A stretch of 64,000 bases of DNA from Branchiostoma belcheri. Its lineage: Eukaryota; Chordata; Leptocardii; Amphioxiformes; Branchiostomatidae. Shown piece by piece: positions 1 to 10,990 of this stretch. The position numbers and the translations under genes are program-made. The stretch spans positions 395,648 to 459,647 of the forward strand of contig NW_017802492.1 in the NCBI RefSeq assembly GCF_001625305.1. Reading direction: 5' to 3'. The notes under the pieces are model-generated. The model searched no databases. It was not told the DNA's origin and saw nothing but the letters and a program-made list of their open reading frames with translations. Every line of letters starts with the position of its first letter. The stretch's first letter is position 1.

Positions 1-1646
1 AGGTGGTGGGGGGGGGTACAGAGGCACAGATGTCTGTTTCCTACTCGCTAATCACAACACAAACAAACCACCCCCTTAGCAAGGCCGGCAGGTCAATGAC
101 CCAAAAACAACCAGACCAAAGAAATATATAGCCTGTCAAACAGGAGGTAAAAATAGATACACTGTGTCCCAATTGGGGTCAACAAAGACCACACTACTAT
201 AAAATAGGGGTGATAATGTAGAAATCCTTTTAAAGTAAGTAATACAAATATACGACAACCTGCAGCTGCTAATGCACTCTAAAACACAAAGAGACTCAAC
301 AACTACCCACATACCAAAAATTATACCAAACCATCCACCAGATTTTCCAAACATTCAACACTAAAAGACCAACGTTAAACATTTTGTAAATATCAAACGC
401 AAACAGCTAGGAAACCCAAATTTAAACCACTAAACCATAATAATAACAACTACATGCTACCTTAACATCGCACAAACAGTCCATAACGCGCCAACAATAG
501 AATAAAAAAATTAAACTGCAGTACCAAGGTCAATCACCAGGGGCTCAAAGTCAATCTACACAATCTCCAAGGCCCCATACATCAATCTGCCAAATATCAT
601 ACAGTTCCTTTTCACCGATCTTCAGATATCAGACCAAAACATGAAACGGAGCAAAAACAATACCCCCATTACATGAAGGGTAATTATTATGACGTCAATG
701 AAAAGCCTCTATACATTGTTACCAGTTGTTAAGTGATCATACACTGTTTACATACACTATTACTGTTCTCAATCTGCAAAATATAAAACGTCACGGAGAA
801 TTGTCGCCTATGGACTTTATTTCTATGTATACCCTAGCAGTTTTGATATTGGTGTAAATGCTTATTTTTGAAACATCCCTATAAGGTCGTTGAGATGTTT
901 TCAGCGCATTGAAGTAATCTGTTTAGAGGTAATTGACAAGAGGTATCTGACCGGTGGTAAGTAACACTCGCGGTGCTGGCCGTGCGACTGTTGCATGCCT
1001 GGCCAGTCGCGCTTAATAAGTAACAGGAACGGTAAGACGGTGGGGTTGTATTTGTTACTAGTGCCATGATCTTTATGTGAATGCAATGATTGTGTGTGTG
1101 TAATTAAAATGAACTTCGAGCTTGAAGCACAGTATCTTTACACGCCCTGGGAGCAGTGGATTTAGGTCTTTTTTATGTTTTATGGTTGTGACGCGCCCTC
1201 ATTGTATTAACCGTTGCCTAATGTCTGCACAGTAGGTCTGGCGTTGACGCTTGGGATTGTTTTTGTTGCAATATATAAAACTTCGCGGAGGATTGTCACC
1301 TATGGCTTCTTGTTATTGATTTGCACTACACTTTGCATCGTGTTTTTGAAAAGAGTCATACATAAGCTTAATATATGGTTAATTACATATATGGATATCA
1401 ATTTTTATGGATTATTAGATACGTATTGATGTATTGTGCCTAACATTTGGAAGAACCGGTCTCGTTAGATGTAGTTTTTGCATAATACAGGAGACCCTCA
1501 CGTCCGTATTTTTCCAATGTTGTGTCGTACGAAATATACATCACCTGTAAATGGCAAATTAACTGCTCCAATGAAAGCCGTGAAAAAAATCCCGAGTTTC
1601 GCTCATCCATGCAAAGTACGACTACGTTTTGCCAACGTGCTCTCTA
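1..1646. other. Intergenic stretch with repeat debris
   Basis: I see no convincing exon here. The open frames are short and unlike any family I know. The end of one dispersed repeat (AATACCCCCATTACATGAAG, near 660) resembles the AATACCTCCAT ends seen near 29830 and 59570. Another recurring piece, with GGAGAATTGTCGCCTATGG near 800 and GGAGGATTGTCACCTATGG near 1290, also occurs near 12580. The stretch lies downstream of the minus-strand TMEM26-like gene and probably includes its 3' UTR. Confidence 0.5.
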
Positions 1647-4600
1647 CTATGGCTGTGCTTGGACGCCCCTTAGTTCTGCAGCTGCGGGATTTTCTGGCGC
1701 CATTTCGTCCTTCATGATGATTTCCTCTGGCTGTACGTCCGTCCCTGTTACGGGCTTGTTCTCCTCCTCCTCCTCCTTTTGACCGGAACAGATGATGACG
1801 ATGCGGTAGAGCTGCAGCACGATGAGGAGCGAGTTCTTCCCGACGAAGAACAACACGCCCTGGGTGAGCACGCGCTCGCGGAAGATCAGGTACAGCCGGA
1901 ACGCCAGGAACGGCCCGTCTTGCATGACGATGGTGATGACCATCGCGAAGACGTCGGGATGGCAGCAGCCGCAGAGGTGCAGGTTCCTTTCCTGCACTTC
2001 CGAGACGAGCCGGTGGAGGGTGCTTCTGCGTCTGCTGCCGTTGCCGGCTCCCGGAGGCTGCTGCTCTTGGCCGGCGTCGGCTACTGCCCCGCTCCTCGCC
2101 GTGCCGTCGATGTTGTGTATCGCACCCGGGCGGGACGTCCGCCCCCTGACCGCCGTGAGGACGATGGTGAACTGCAGCAGGCTCCAGGTGAAGAGGAAGA
2201 GCGCGGTGTAGACGATCACCTCTTTGTTCCCAACCCTGTCTTCTTCGAAGACTTGGAAGAGCTCCACGATGTCTGCAGCCATGGCGATGTAGACCAAGAG
2301 CAGCTGGGAAAGCTCGTCACGTGTCAGGTCGCCTCTGGGCAGCAGCCAGCGTCCGATGACCAGGAGCATGACCAGAATCTGCTCCAGACCACCGACCCAG
2401 TTGTCGATCGTGATCTTAGCCTGGAGAACGAAAGAGTAACATGCCATATTTTGACAACTAGAGAAGTAACATTTGCAAAGCATATTCACATACATGTACT
2501 ACTAGTATATGGTGACAGGAGCAGAGCAGACCATGAAATTGCAACATTATGTAACCCAACACCAGTCACCATGGTGACAGACGTAAACAAATAAATCATG
2601 TCATTGGTCAAGTCAAAGGTCACTGTTTGAGAGAAGAAGAGGAAGAAACTGAGCAAAAACAATATGTTTCCCTTTAGTAAATATAATAATGAACCTTATA
2701 GAATATTCACGCTTTACGTGGCACAAATGCACTAAGTTAGATAACCAAGGTACAAGGATAGAAGGCACTAAGGTAGATAACTGACGTACAAGAATAGACG
2801 GAACAATTGTTACATTGGTGTGCTACATCTATATCTACAGTATCTCTTCTCTTCTATAACCAAAATGCTATAAAGAAAATGTGTCATACATGGTTTCAAT
2901 ATCAAATATCTTACGCTAATTCCAAAGGAGCCCAGGTCCAAAATGTCGTCCATTTCTCCTGAACTGTCATCGCCAGTAGTGTTAGTGACATTGGCAGTGA
3001 AGTTTCTGCAGGCCTCCAGCATTCCTTCCTTCTCCTCTAGGCGGTGACGTAACTGATCCAGCTCGAGGAACCAGATAGACGGAACGGTGCAGCACAGGTA
3101 GAACAGCACACATGGGGAGAACCTGGTGGGCGTAAAGGGAAAATTTCTATCAGTACAGCCGGTATAACCGCCTTTCGACGTAATACACCAGCTTCGCAGG
3201 CACGCGGCGCGGCGGCAGCTGGCTACATTACACCGATCGACTTGTTACACCTAACCCTTGAACATCTAACTCTAGGCATTTTTTAAAGCTATCTAATGAC
3301 AATGCCCCTACTGTACTTGGTGACAGTGAGTTCCACTCTGCGATGGTTCTAGGAAAGAATGAATTGAACACCTCCATCCTTGGTTGATAACTCTGGTACT
3401 TGAAGGCATGGCTATTTCTTTTTCTCCTCTGGGCTGGTATTAGGTACTTGGTAATTGGGACGTCAACCAGTTTTCTAAACATGTTTAGAATTCCTTACAT
3501 AAAGGAAATATGTGTAGAATTCCTTACCCCAAACAACAGTGGAAGCTACAAATATTGAAACATTTGTGGCTTCCAAGTTACCAAACCTATTTTTAAAAGC
3601 TCTTGGGAAACACTCGGGAGCTAATATAGGTTTGGCTTTGCCTCCTTTGCAGGCGTTCTTGGTCGCCGTTTTCTTTTGTTTTTGGTGGGGAGGGGGCAAG
3701 TTTTCTGATCGCACAGAAAAGGCATACAAGAGAAGGCGGCTAGAATTCTAAGCGTGTGCGATCAGAAAACTTGACCCCCCTCCCTCCCCCCAAAAAACGC
3801 TCAATCGGAACGCCTACAAAGGTACTATCCAAGCAGAGGTTTGGGTTGTTTTTGGTGTGTTATTAGACTATTAATGTTATTTATCAGGTTTTCTTTTTTG
3901 CACTGGAATTTTTCTTTCACCCAACCGGTACCCAACCCAACCCAACACTACAAAGAAGGCTAAATTAACCGTGGCTAACAGACAGTAACAAATAAAAGCC
4001 CTTTGGAAGACATTGTCAGCCCCTCCCACCGTCAACAAACACCGACATGCCACCAGGGTCATGAATAATGATGATGTATCGGGTGCCGACCTCTGGGGTG
4101 AGTACTTTGTTCTGCAGTCGTGTTTGGCCAATTTTGACGGACTGTTTTTTTTGGTCTATTGCTCAATGTTGTCACAACAGAGACTTCAAGTTTGTCTCAC
4201 TTTTAATTAAGTGGCTGTATAGGGAAATAGACCCCACCATTTTTTCTGCATCCTAAAAAAGATTTGTGTAAAAATACCTCTACTTGCCTGATCTTGTAAT
4301 TAATCTCCTAGTTGAAACATGAGGGAAGATGTAAAATTTCATTCAACAGACAACTAAACATTGTAATTAAATGTGTTATTTAAGAGGGCGTAAAAACAAA
4401 AAACAGCCATTCGCGAAGTGTGTTCAAAATTGATTTTAAAGGGCTTCAACGGTATAAAGACATGATCACAATGACTTCATCTTTGCTGAACGTCGATAGT
4501 TATTCCCCGAAATTTGAGCTACATCAGGAATATGTTATTCCTCGAAATTTGAGTCACATCCTGTCTTTTTACTGACTCAGAGGTTTGGGCTTCGGCTTAT

Positions 4601-5751
4601 TTTTGACGTCTTTCAATGCGTTATTATCGAACTTTCTTTTCGTAATATAAATTAATCTTTTTCTACGCTAGCCCTGATGTATACTGTCCTCCAATTTTGA
4701 TAGTACAGTCTTGCGAATTTGATACTGTCTTCCCAACTGTCTTGCAGCAACCGAAAGGTCTGCTTTTGGGAACGAAAAGTACGGTATAAAAGACAACAAG
4801 GGAAATCGTAGATTTCAAACCTCCGGGGTTTTTTGTGTTCTATTGGTTTAGGTTATTTGTTTGTGTGTAGTATTAAAGTTATGTGCGTAGTATGTTTGTA
4901 TGTGTTTGATGGCTACTGACGGTTGGTTCGGTATGGACTGCTGATTAACGTAACGTGTCTGACAGCCTGCACCGTCACCCGCGCCATTACCCCCGCCGTC
5001 ATCCCGCGCCGTCATTGCTGCGCCGTCACCCAAATTTTTTATCGGAACCAGACACCCCTCTGTTTTCTCATTTTTGAATGGTAAGACCCAAAACTGCACT
5101 CGCCCCATTCCTTAACAATATGATAATTACCATTTTCAGCATAGCGGGGGTGTCCGGAGCACTTAAACACCTTTTTTTTCGACGCCCATAAACACATATG
5201 CAATTAAACAAAAACGCTCTGCATCATCTGCAGCCCAATAGCAATACGTATACCGAACCACAGACAAATCCGTCCAGCCGATCGCGAGAAACAGCTGCTG
5301 ACAGAAATGTTTCGAACCATAGTAAAACCTCCTCGCGGAAGGATATCTCCTTCCCCGGAGGTAACAAAACACAGAAAAGTTTAAGAATAATCATAGGCAC
5401 TATTTCTGTGTATTCTTGATATGAATTGTTAGTTTTTCGTTCATACAAACAGCCCGGCCGGGCCCGGTTTTGGAAATGTGACCTAAGCATTAGAGATAAT
5501 ATCACGTTTCCTGGTGAGACGTTTTAACCACCACCCCTCCCATATACAGTAGATACTGACCATTTCCACTCCTTGCCTTTCCTGGCGATCAGTGTGAAGA
5601 GCGTTTCGATGAACAGCCCAGCTTCCGCCAGCATCAGAAGCCAGAACTTGGCGGCCCCATTTACCATGTAGACCCGCCAGATGCACAGGATGCCGAACGC
5701 CCCGAACAGCAGACGGGTGAGGAGAGCCTTGAAGATCACACAAGCTGCCAT
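1647..5751 (-). CDS. TMEM26-like multi-pass membrane protein, copy 1
   Basis: Three exons join in frame: 5751-5561, 3122-2915 and 2420-1647. All junctions are GT-AG (donors GTCAGT and GTAAG) and the product is about 390 aa. TMEM26 is a poorly characterised multi-pass membrane protein; from memory the human protein is 368 aa. The family is recognised from a WRVYMVNG...FWLLML start, FLELDQL in exon 2, and IGRWLLP, LTRDELSQLLL, WSLLQFTIV, MQDGPFLAFRL and FFVGKNSLLIVLQLYR in exon 3. Exon 2 encodes an extracellular-type segment with NFT and NVT/NTT N-glycosylation sequons. Translation is best started at the ATG at 5751 (MAACVIFKALLTRLLFG), which aligns with the family start; no in-frame ATG is visible just upstream. 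The tail is acidic and hydrophilic (EEEEENKPVTGTD). It is intact as read. Its damaged paralogue lies at 9.4-10.8 kb. Confidence 0.85.
2515..2690. repeat. Short inverted-repeat element (GTTTACC family) in TMEM26 intron 2
   Basis: This contains the block around CACCATGGTGACAGACGT and the CTTCTTCTCTC-type tract shared with elements at 57225-57440 and 58321-58532, here in reverse orientation. Complete copies begin GTTTACCGAAGG and end GCGAGGGTAAAC. It looks like a non-autonomous DNA transposon (MITE). Confidence 0.55.
3150..3486 (-). mobile_element. LINE 3' fragment: end of reverse transcriptase and 3' UTR
   Basis: On the minus strand the frame at 3482-3228 encodes HAFKYQSYQPRM and FFPRTIAEWNSLSPSTVGAL. 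This is the typical C-terminal tail of a CR1/L2/RTE-like non-LTR reverse transcriptase. It is followed by a GC-rich 3' UTR that ends near the GCCGGTATAACC block. A second copy at 54809-55200 ends in a TCTGTA simple repeat, as expected for a LINE 3' terminus. This copy is 5'-truncated and sits inside TMEM26-like intron 1. Confidence 0.75.
3640..3824. repeat. Fold-back element
   Basis: The left arm (CCTTTGCAGGCGTTC ... CAAGTTTTCTGATCGCACA) pairs with the right arm (TGTGCGATCAGAAAACTTG ... GAACGCCTACAAAGG). The loop is short. No coding content is seen. Confidence 0.6.
4797..5365. mobile_element. Inverted-repeat element inserted in TMEM26-like intron 1
   Basis: The element runs from ACCTCCGGGGTTTT near 4820 to TTCCCCGGAGGTAAC near 5363. 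The flanks (AACGAAAAGTACGGTATAAA on the left, AAAACACAGAAAAGTTTAAG on the right) are contiguous at 63770-63815, which shows the empty site. Short AACAA-like sequence is present at both edges. Related fragments with CCTCCGGGG ends and TCCTTCCGCGGAAGG lie at 18038-18510, 38667-38760 and 41440-42735. Confidence 0.65.
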
Positions 5752-5789
5752 AGTTCTGTTGTCCTTGGCGTTTATGTCTTCGGGCAACG

Positions 5790-6105
5790 CGTCTTGATCC
5801 TAGTATGCGCTCGGTGCGTTGTGGAAGCACCTCTCTCGTCAGTTGACAACAACTGAAGTACGTAGGATCGCAACTAACAGACAGATAAGAGAATTTTATA
5901 CTTGTTTCCACCCACGTCGTACCACCTATCGAAATAGGTATGACGTCGCCGTCAACGTGTCTTGATATGTGCTGTCTGTTGTGGGATCACCTCTCTCGTC
6001 AGTTGACAACTATTTCAAGTACGTAGGAGCGCGATTTGACAAACAGATAAGACAAATTTATACTTATTACCACTCTGAAATAGATATGACGTCGTCGTGC
6101 CGATC
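5790..6105. promoter_or_regulatory. Tandemly duplicated upstream segment of TMEM26-like copy 1
   Basis: Two diverged copies of a segment of about 160 bp lie directly upstream of the first coding exon. Each contains CTCTCTCGTCAGTTGACAAC (5831 and 5991), AAGTACGTAGGA, ACAGATAAGA and, at its end, TATGACGTCG. The last resembles a CRE-type TGACGTCA site. The position suggests a duplicated promoter or 5' UTR. That function is inferred; the duplication is directly visible. Confidence 0.5.
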
Positions 6106-6530
6106 GATTTACATGTACTAGGTGCGGTCGCACATGCTGTTGAGCTTCCTTGTCGCTAGGGACATTCGATATCGTACGATGTGGTACGATAATAGCGAGA
6201 CTACGCCAGAACCGACTGCCGACAAGGATCCACGAGAAACTTTTCGTCGCAGGACAGCTGGGTTTAGTAAGACACGTCTGCGACTGTCCCAAGTATTCCT
6301 AAATTTTGTGGAAGTTTCTCTGGCTCGCAGCGACGTTCATACACCGTAAATGATATGACAAATGTGATTTCCTGTCAACACACAACAAAAGCGTATGTTT
6401 ACCCACGAAGAAGCATGAAAACAGGTCGATGTCTTTTTGTACAACAGATCGTCCTATACTCCGACGACACCAAAGGACAAATGAAATGCTGTCATTTTCC
6501 CACAGTGGGTGTGTAATTTTGAAGGTGTAT

Positions 6531-6745
6531 GAGGGCCTGCATGGGGGGTAGTGATTACGAATTACGCAAAATTTTCGCCGCCGATTACGAATTACGTTAA
6601 AGTCTCAGAGCTGATTCCGACTTAACGATTTGCGGCTAATGTCCTATTACGAATTACGTTGATTTTTGCGGAGGCTGCCTACGAAGTACGAAGTCTAAAT
6701 TTAAAGGCCTTATTACACCTTACGAAAAAGCGCATGCAGGCCCTC
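6531..6745. mobile_element. MITE with GAGGGCCTGCATG ends
   Basis: This is a 215 bp element with perfect 13 bp terminal inverted repeats, GAGGGCCTGCATG at the left and CATGCAGGCCCTC at the right. The interior consists of repeated ATTACGAATTACG words. It is non-coding. I cannot assign a superfamily because no clear target-site duplication is visible. Confidence 0.65.
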
Positions 6746-6949
6746 TTGTAATTGTATGGGGCACAGGTACAGCAGAACAATTGATCTAATCACCTGTGAA
6801 ATGTTCAGGCATGCCGTGCCTTCAGGGGAGTAAACGTACAATGCCAGGCATGTGCTTTGGCTTATTTATAGAGATAATAACATAAATCGCGTCAAATATG
6901 TAGCATGAGAACGTACGCCGGAATCTGTTCTCACATTGTCCCTTGATGT

Positions 6950-7150
6950 AGACCCTCTTACCAGGCTTCGGAAAGCGACTGGAAAGAATAGAAATTGGCC
7001 AAATGGAGAGAATGATATACCAGGGGGGTTGGTTCACACTGAGAGCGGCAAATTGCTCTCTAAACGACGACCAACTCTCCTGGCATATCATTCTCTCCAT
7101 TTGGACATTTTCTACTCTTTGCAGTCGCTTCCTGAAGCCTGGTAGAGGCT
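6950..7150. repeat. Fold-back element, CTACCAGGCTTC family
   Basis: The arms begin ACCAGGCTTCGGAAAGCG and end CGCTTCCTGAAGCCTGGTAG. The inner arm pairs ATGGAGAGAATGATATACCA with a near-perfect complement. A diverged copy with the same outer arms lies at 60147-60340, within MFS copy C. Confidence 0.65.
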
Positions 7151-7839
7151 ACCCTTAATCATGATCTGGCGTTCTGATTGGACCAACGTTTCGGTGACCT
7201 GCATGATTATATCAGGTCAATGCAGTAAAGCGAACATCATCACCACACTACGCCAACTTTGTACAATGGAAGACGTAGTTAATACATGTATACGCTACCC
7301 CTCTCAAAATCAGATATCTTTAATATGCTCCTATCATGTCCTACTAGTACGCAGATATCAGTGTACGTTGGAAAAAAAACATATCTGAATCACTACAAAA
7401 GCGACACCATATTGTAAATAACTGATATATCTCCTGAATTACAGAATGTAATGATATTCTTCGTAGTAAAACACAATAGATTAGCTTTAGTATCATAATG
7501 GACTAGCCCGTTAGAATTCTCTCTTAGTATTAGTTCGTATATGTACCCTTGTTGTTTCTTCTTTGCCATACATTGTACCAGCTACAGTTGTTGAACAATA
7601 AAGTTGATTTGATTTGTATAAAGTTAGAAATGAATGTTTTCACTGATTTTGGGGCGGCGAACGTACATGAACTACTAAGTAAGCAACGATAATATTAGTA
7701 TGTATTATAACATTAGTATGCAATATTACCTATACATTATACGCGCTGCTTACCTAACGATGTAACAAATAATGCAAAATATTTATACTGTTGTAAAACC
7801 ATTATGATAGTGATTTGTGAAATAACACGAGTCATTTGG

Positions 7840-8222
7840 CGCATGAAGCACGGTAGCATGAGTGTTTTGTTTTATTAATGTATTAGAATGTAGTTTATAC
7901 AACGAAGAGAGAGCAGAGCTTTATAAACTATTGCAATATATGTTTGCCCATTTCATACATCTTAGCAACACAGATAAGTTCATATTTCTGATGGTTTTAG
8001 ACAAACCTTCGATTATAAAACACATCTGTACTTATATCTACATCATTACTAAGAAGCGAGAAGAAGCCAAATTATCGTAATTATTAGTCTATATGTCCAT
8101 AGCACATAGAATTAGTGCTAGCGTGTACATTGTATATATTCATTGCAAACTGTGACGTCTTTCCTGTGACCTGTACTGAACCCAGTGGGTATTTGCGTAC
8201 AATAAAGGTCTTCATTCATTAA
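7840..8222 (+). mobile_element. LINE 3' fragment with ATT-type tail
   Basis: The plus-strand frame at 7862-8080 encodes LYNEERAELYKLL and DKFIFLMVLDKPSI, ending KKREEAK. The fragment at 53580-53157 reads NERSVLFKHI ... FIFLMRLDKPCI ... KKREE, so both are C-terminal tails of one LINE reverse transcriptase family. The 3' UTR ends AATAAAGGTCTTCATTCATT, and a matching tail is present at 52571-52660. It is 5'-truncated and not a gene. Confidence 0.7.
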
Positions 8223-9381
8223 CAAATTGATGAATCATCTACAAATTAATGTAGCGAGGTCGACAGTCTTAAAATGAACAATTTGTAACATGTGTGATGT
8301 TGTCTACAACATAATTTACTTTGTAAAGCTTAACCTCTTGCTATTGGAGTATCTGTGACCTGACACAATATTGATAGTGCTATGTACATGTGCTATTTTG
8401 ATTGTCTACAGTTTTGAAGTCGCTTAAATAGAGATAGCATATGAATAGCCATTTGGCTGGAGCAAAAACGTAATAACACATAAAAAGAAATTAAAGGGAG
8501 GAAACGTGACGTTTCACCTACAGGCTTTGATGAAATTGGCCCTTGAATGTTTAGGTTAATGCTCTATTTTGGTTGATTAAATGTTGGAGGTGTATATTTT
8601 TATTGTTTTTCGAAGTAGACTCACTAAAATACTAAAAAGCTGAAAGTAATTGACTAATAATTATTGACAATGATACTTATAATTAAAGTACCATCATCAT
8701 ATCAATACGATTCGTTTTAAAGTGATAGACTATTGTTTGGAGGTTCCCGTACGGTTTTGACAAACTGAAAAAAAAATCAAAAGTTTCGTGTTGAACATGT
8801 GCCCGTCTGGCGCCATATTACTCCCAAAACGGCCCCGTTATGCCACTGGGCTACTATGTACACATTGACCTACGCTTGTAGAACAGTTACGTTATGCATT
8901 TACTGTATGTACAGAAATTTGGAACGAAGATTAAGCACACCAGCAGTCAATACACCGAGGTTTCGGATCCCAACTGTTTGTCCTTGAGAAATTACGATGC
9001 ACCAAGATAGTGCCTTTGAACGTTTGTTTATTTATTGCAATTTACCCCATACGCATGTACATGGACGGCAGGGGTCACCCCAGGCAATGGTGCAGCGGCG
9101 GTGCACCACTCCCAAAAATTCTAGCGCCACTCCCAAAATTTCCTAATTAAGGGTCTTCTCTTCGTATTTTCGCGGATAAATAGGCAAAAAACATCGAAAG
9201 TGACGTCCATTGTGACGCGAGTGGCGTCCATTTTCCCGTCGGCATTGTTTCTGAAACTTCTGAAACCTAAGTCAAGGCCAACATGCCGACAAAAGTGTGC
9301 TTTTGGAAAGTGTATTTAATAATAGTAGGAATGAGTCTTGTTCTACCTAGTCTTGTGAGAGACATTAACTTGCATAGTGTA

Positions 9382-10843
9382 TTACTGGCCATTTTCTCCA
9401 GGAACAGTTGTCTCGTGGATCTCTGGATCCATTCCACCATTTTCGTACGCTGCCACGGCGGTGTTCCTGTTGTCGTCTTTGATGATAGTTACGAAGTCAG
9501 TTAGCTCCTTTACTTCTACGTGGCTGTCGTCTTTCTCATCCTCGGTACAGATGACGATGACTCGATAGAGCTGCAGCACGATCACCAGCGCGTTCTTTCC
9601 GACGAAAAAGAGCAGGCCCTGCGTGATGATGTGCTCGTAGAAGATGAGATACAGCCGGAAGGCCAGGAACGGACCGTCCTGCATCAGGATGGTGGTGGAG
9701 ATCGCGAAGATGTCCGGGTGGCAACAACCGCAGACTGTCCGCTTCTTCTTCTGCACTTCCTCGCCTGGTCGCCTGGCGGCGCCACAGTGCTGGCACACCG
9801 AGTCCCGGTGGTGAACGTTGTGCCACATGGGCGGCCGGGTTTGCCCGATGTTGAATGTTTGCCCATCACGCGAGATGGTATGATCAACGTTAACCGTCTC
9901 TACAATATTTATCGCGCCCGGACGAGATTTCCTCGCCTTGACGGCTGTGAAGACGATTGTAAACTGTAGCAGACTCCACGAGAACAGCGCGAGGACCGAG
10001 TAGACCACCCGGGTGTTTAACATCACGTTCTACTCTTCGAACACTTCGAACAGCTCCACGATGTTGGCGGCCATACCGATGTAGACCAATAGGAGCTGAG
10101 AAAGCTCGTCACGTGTCAGGTCGCCTCTGGGCAGCAGCCAGCGTTCGATGATGAGAAGGAAGACGAGGATCTGTTCCAACGCCAGGACCCAGTTTTCGAT
10201 TGTGATCGCCGCCTGGAAGCACAGGAAAAATACAACAACGTTTACTATTTCAGCTCATTCAATGTTTTCTTCTTATTAAGTATTTTGAAACAGACACAGT
10301 GTAGTTATGGCGTCTTTTATTGGCAGCATTATGCAAAAGAGTCGTGGAAAGATCAATTGGTCTTGGCTATAAACTAGCCATATTCCTTAATTCGGCTGCG
10401 TGAAACTAGTATGGTCATTTTTGTTGGGGTTTATACGGTAATTTTGCAACAAATGGGAAGCTATTTTTACACACATACATACACGCACACACGCATACAC
10501 ACACACACACATAACGTTATATATACATGCACACACACACACACACACACACAGATACACACACAAATACATGCACATTGACACACGCACGCGCGCAAAC
10601 AGGCAGTAACAAAATCTCATTCTCATAGGATGAAGTAGGAAAAAAAATCTTACGTTGATTCCGATGGAATGCAGGTGAAGAGCATCAGGGCTGTCGCTCG
10701 TCACCGTGACGTTTTGGGTCGCGTTCTTGCACACGTCCTGCACCTCAGACCTCGCCGCCAGGCGGCGCTCCAGTTGATCCAGCTCCAGAAACCAGATCGA
10801 GGGCACGGTGCAGCCCAGGAAGAACAGCACACTGGGACAGAAC
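9382..10843 (-). pseudogene. TMEM26-like copy 2, first exon missing and internal TAG
   Basis: Exon 2 (10843-10654) and exon 3 (10212-9382) are clear paralogues of TMEM26-like copy 1, with the same phases and GT-AG borders. Exon 2 encodes LGCTVPSIWFLELDQLERRL. Exon 3 encodes WLLPRGDLTRDELSQLLLVY, WSLLQFTIVFTAV, CCHPDIF and MQDGPFLAFRLYL. I find no equivalent of exon 1 between 10.85 and 12.9 kb. Exon 3 also has an in-frame TAG at 10032-10030, in the context FEVFEE-stop-NV. As I recall, the human protein has EEQNV here, so this looks like CAG to TAG. Downstream of the stop the frame stays open for over 200 codons, so decay, if real, is recent. A sequencing error or a polymorphic null allele is possible. 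A SINE sits just upstream of exon 2. Confidence 0.7.
10471..10560. repeat. CA-rich microsatellite
   Basis: An imperfect CA repeat with ACACACGC and ATACACAC interruptions lies in intron 2 of TMEM26-like copy 2, close to the exon 2 donor. Confidence 0.85.
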
Positions 10844-10869
10844 CTGGGAACGAGACGTGTTGTGTAAGA

Positions 10870-10990
10870 AACAGGAGCAAGTAGAAACAGATAAAAACCC
10901 CTGGCGCCGGGCTGGGATCGAACCCAGGACCCCGGGGAGCCAATTTCAGACTCCGACTCTCAAACCACTAGACCCATTGCCCTGGTCAGT
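10870..10990 (-). mobile_element. tRNA-derived SINE
   Basis: On the minus strand an A-box-like TCTAGTGGTTTGAG is followed about 40 bases later by a B-box-like GGTTCGATCCC, with a tRNA-like arrangement between them. The sequence is too diverged and lacks the closing acceptor stem of a functional tRNA gene. It lies in the intron, within about 60 bases of the exon 2 acceptor of TMEM26-like copy 2. Confidence 0.6.

Larger units (their letters stand above)
6106..9381. other. Intergenic repeat-rich stretch between the TMEM26-like copies
   Basis: No gene is seen. The stretch holds a MITE (6531-6745), a fold-back element (6950-7150), a LINE-type 3' end with AATAAAGTTGATTTGATTTG near 7590, and a LINE fragment (7840-8222). 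The rest (8223-9381) is AT-rich with no feature I can name. Confidence 0.5.

Noticed and set aside
1779-2594. Plus-strand open frame of 271 codons
   Set aside because: It is the antisense of TMEM26-like exon 3. Its composition (Asp/Glu/Arg-rich) mirrors the real frame and it matches no family.
10900-10980. Possible tRNA gene on the minus strand
   Set aside because: It has A-box and B-box words but no closing acceptor stem, and it continues as a SINE body.
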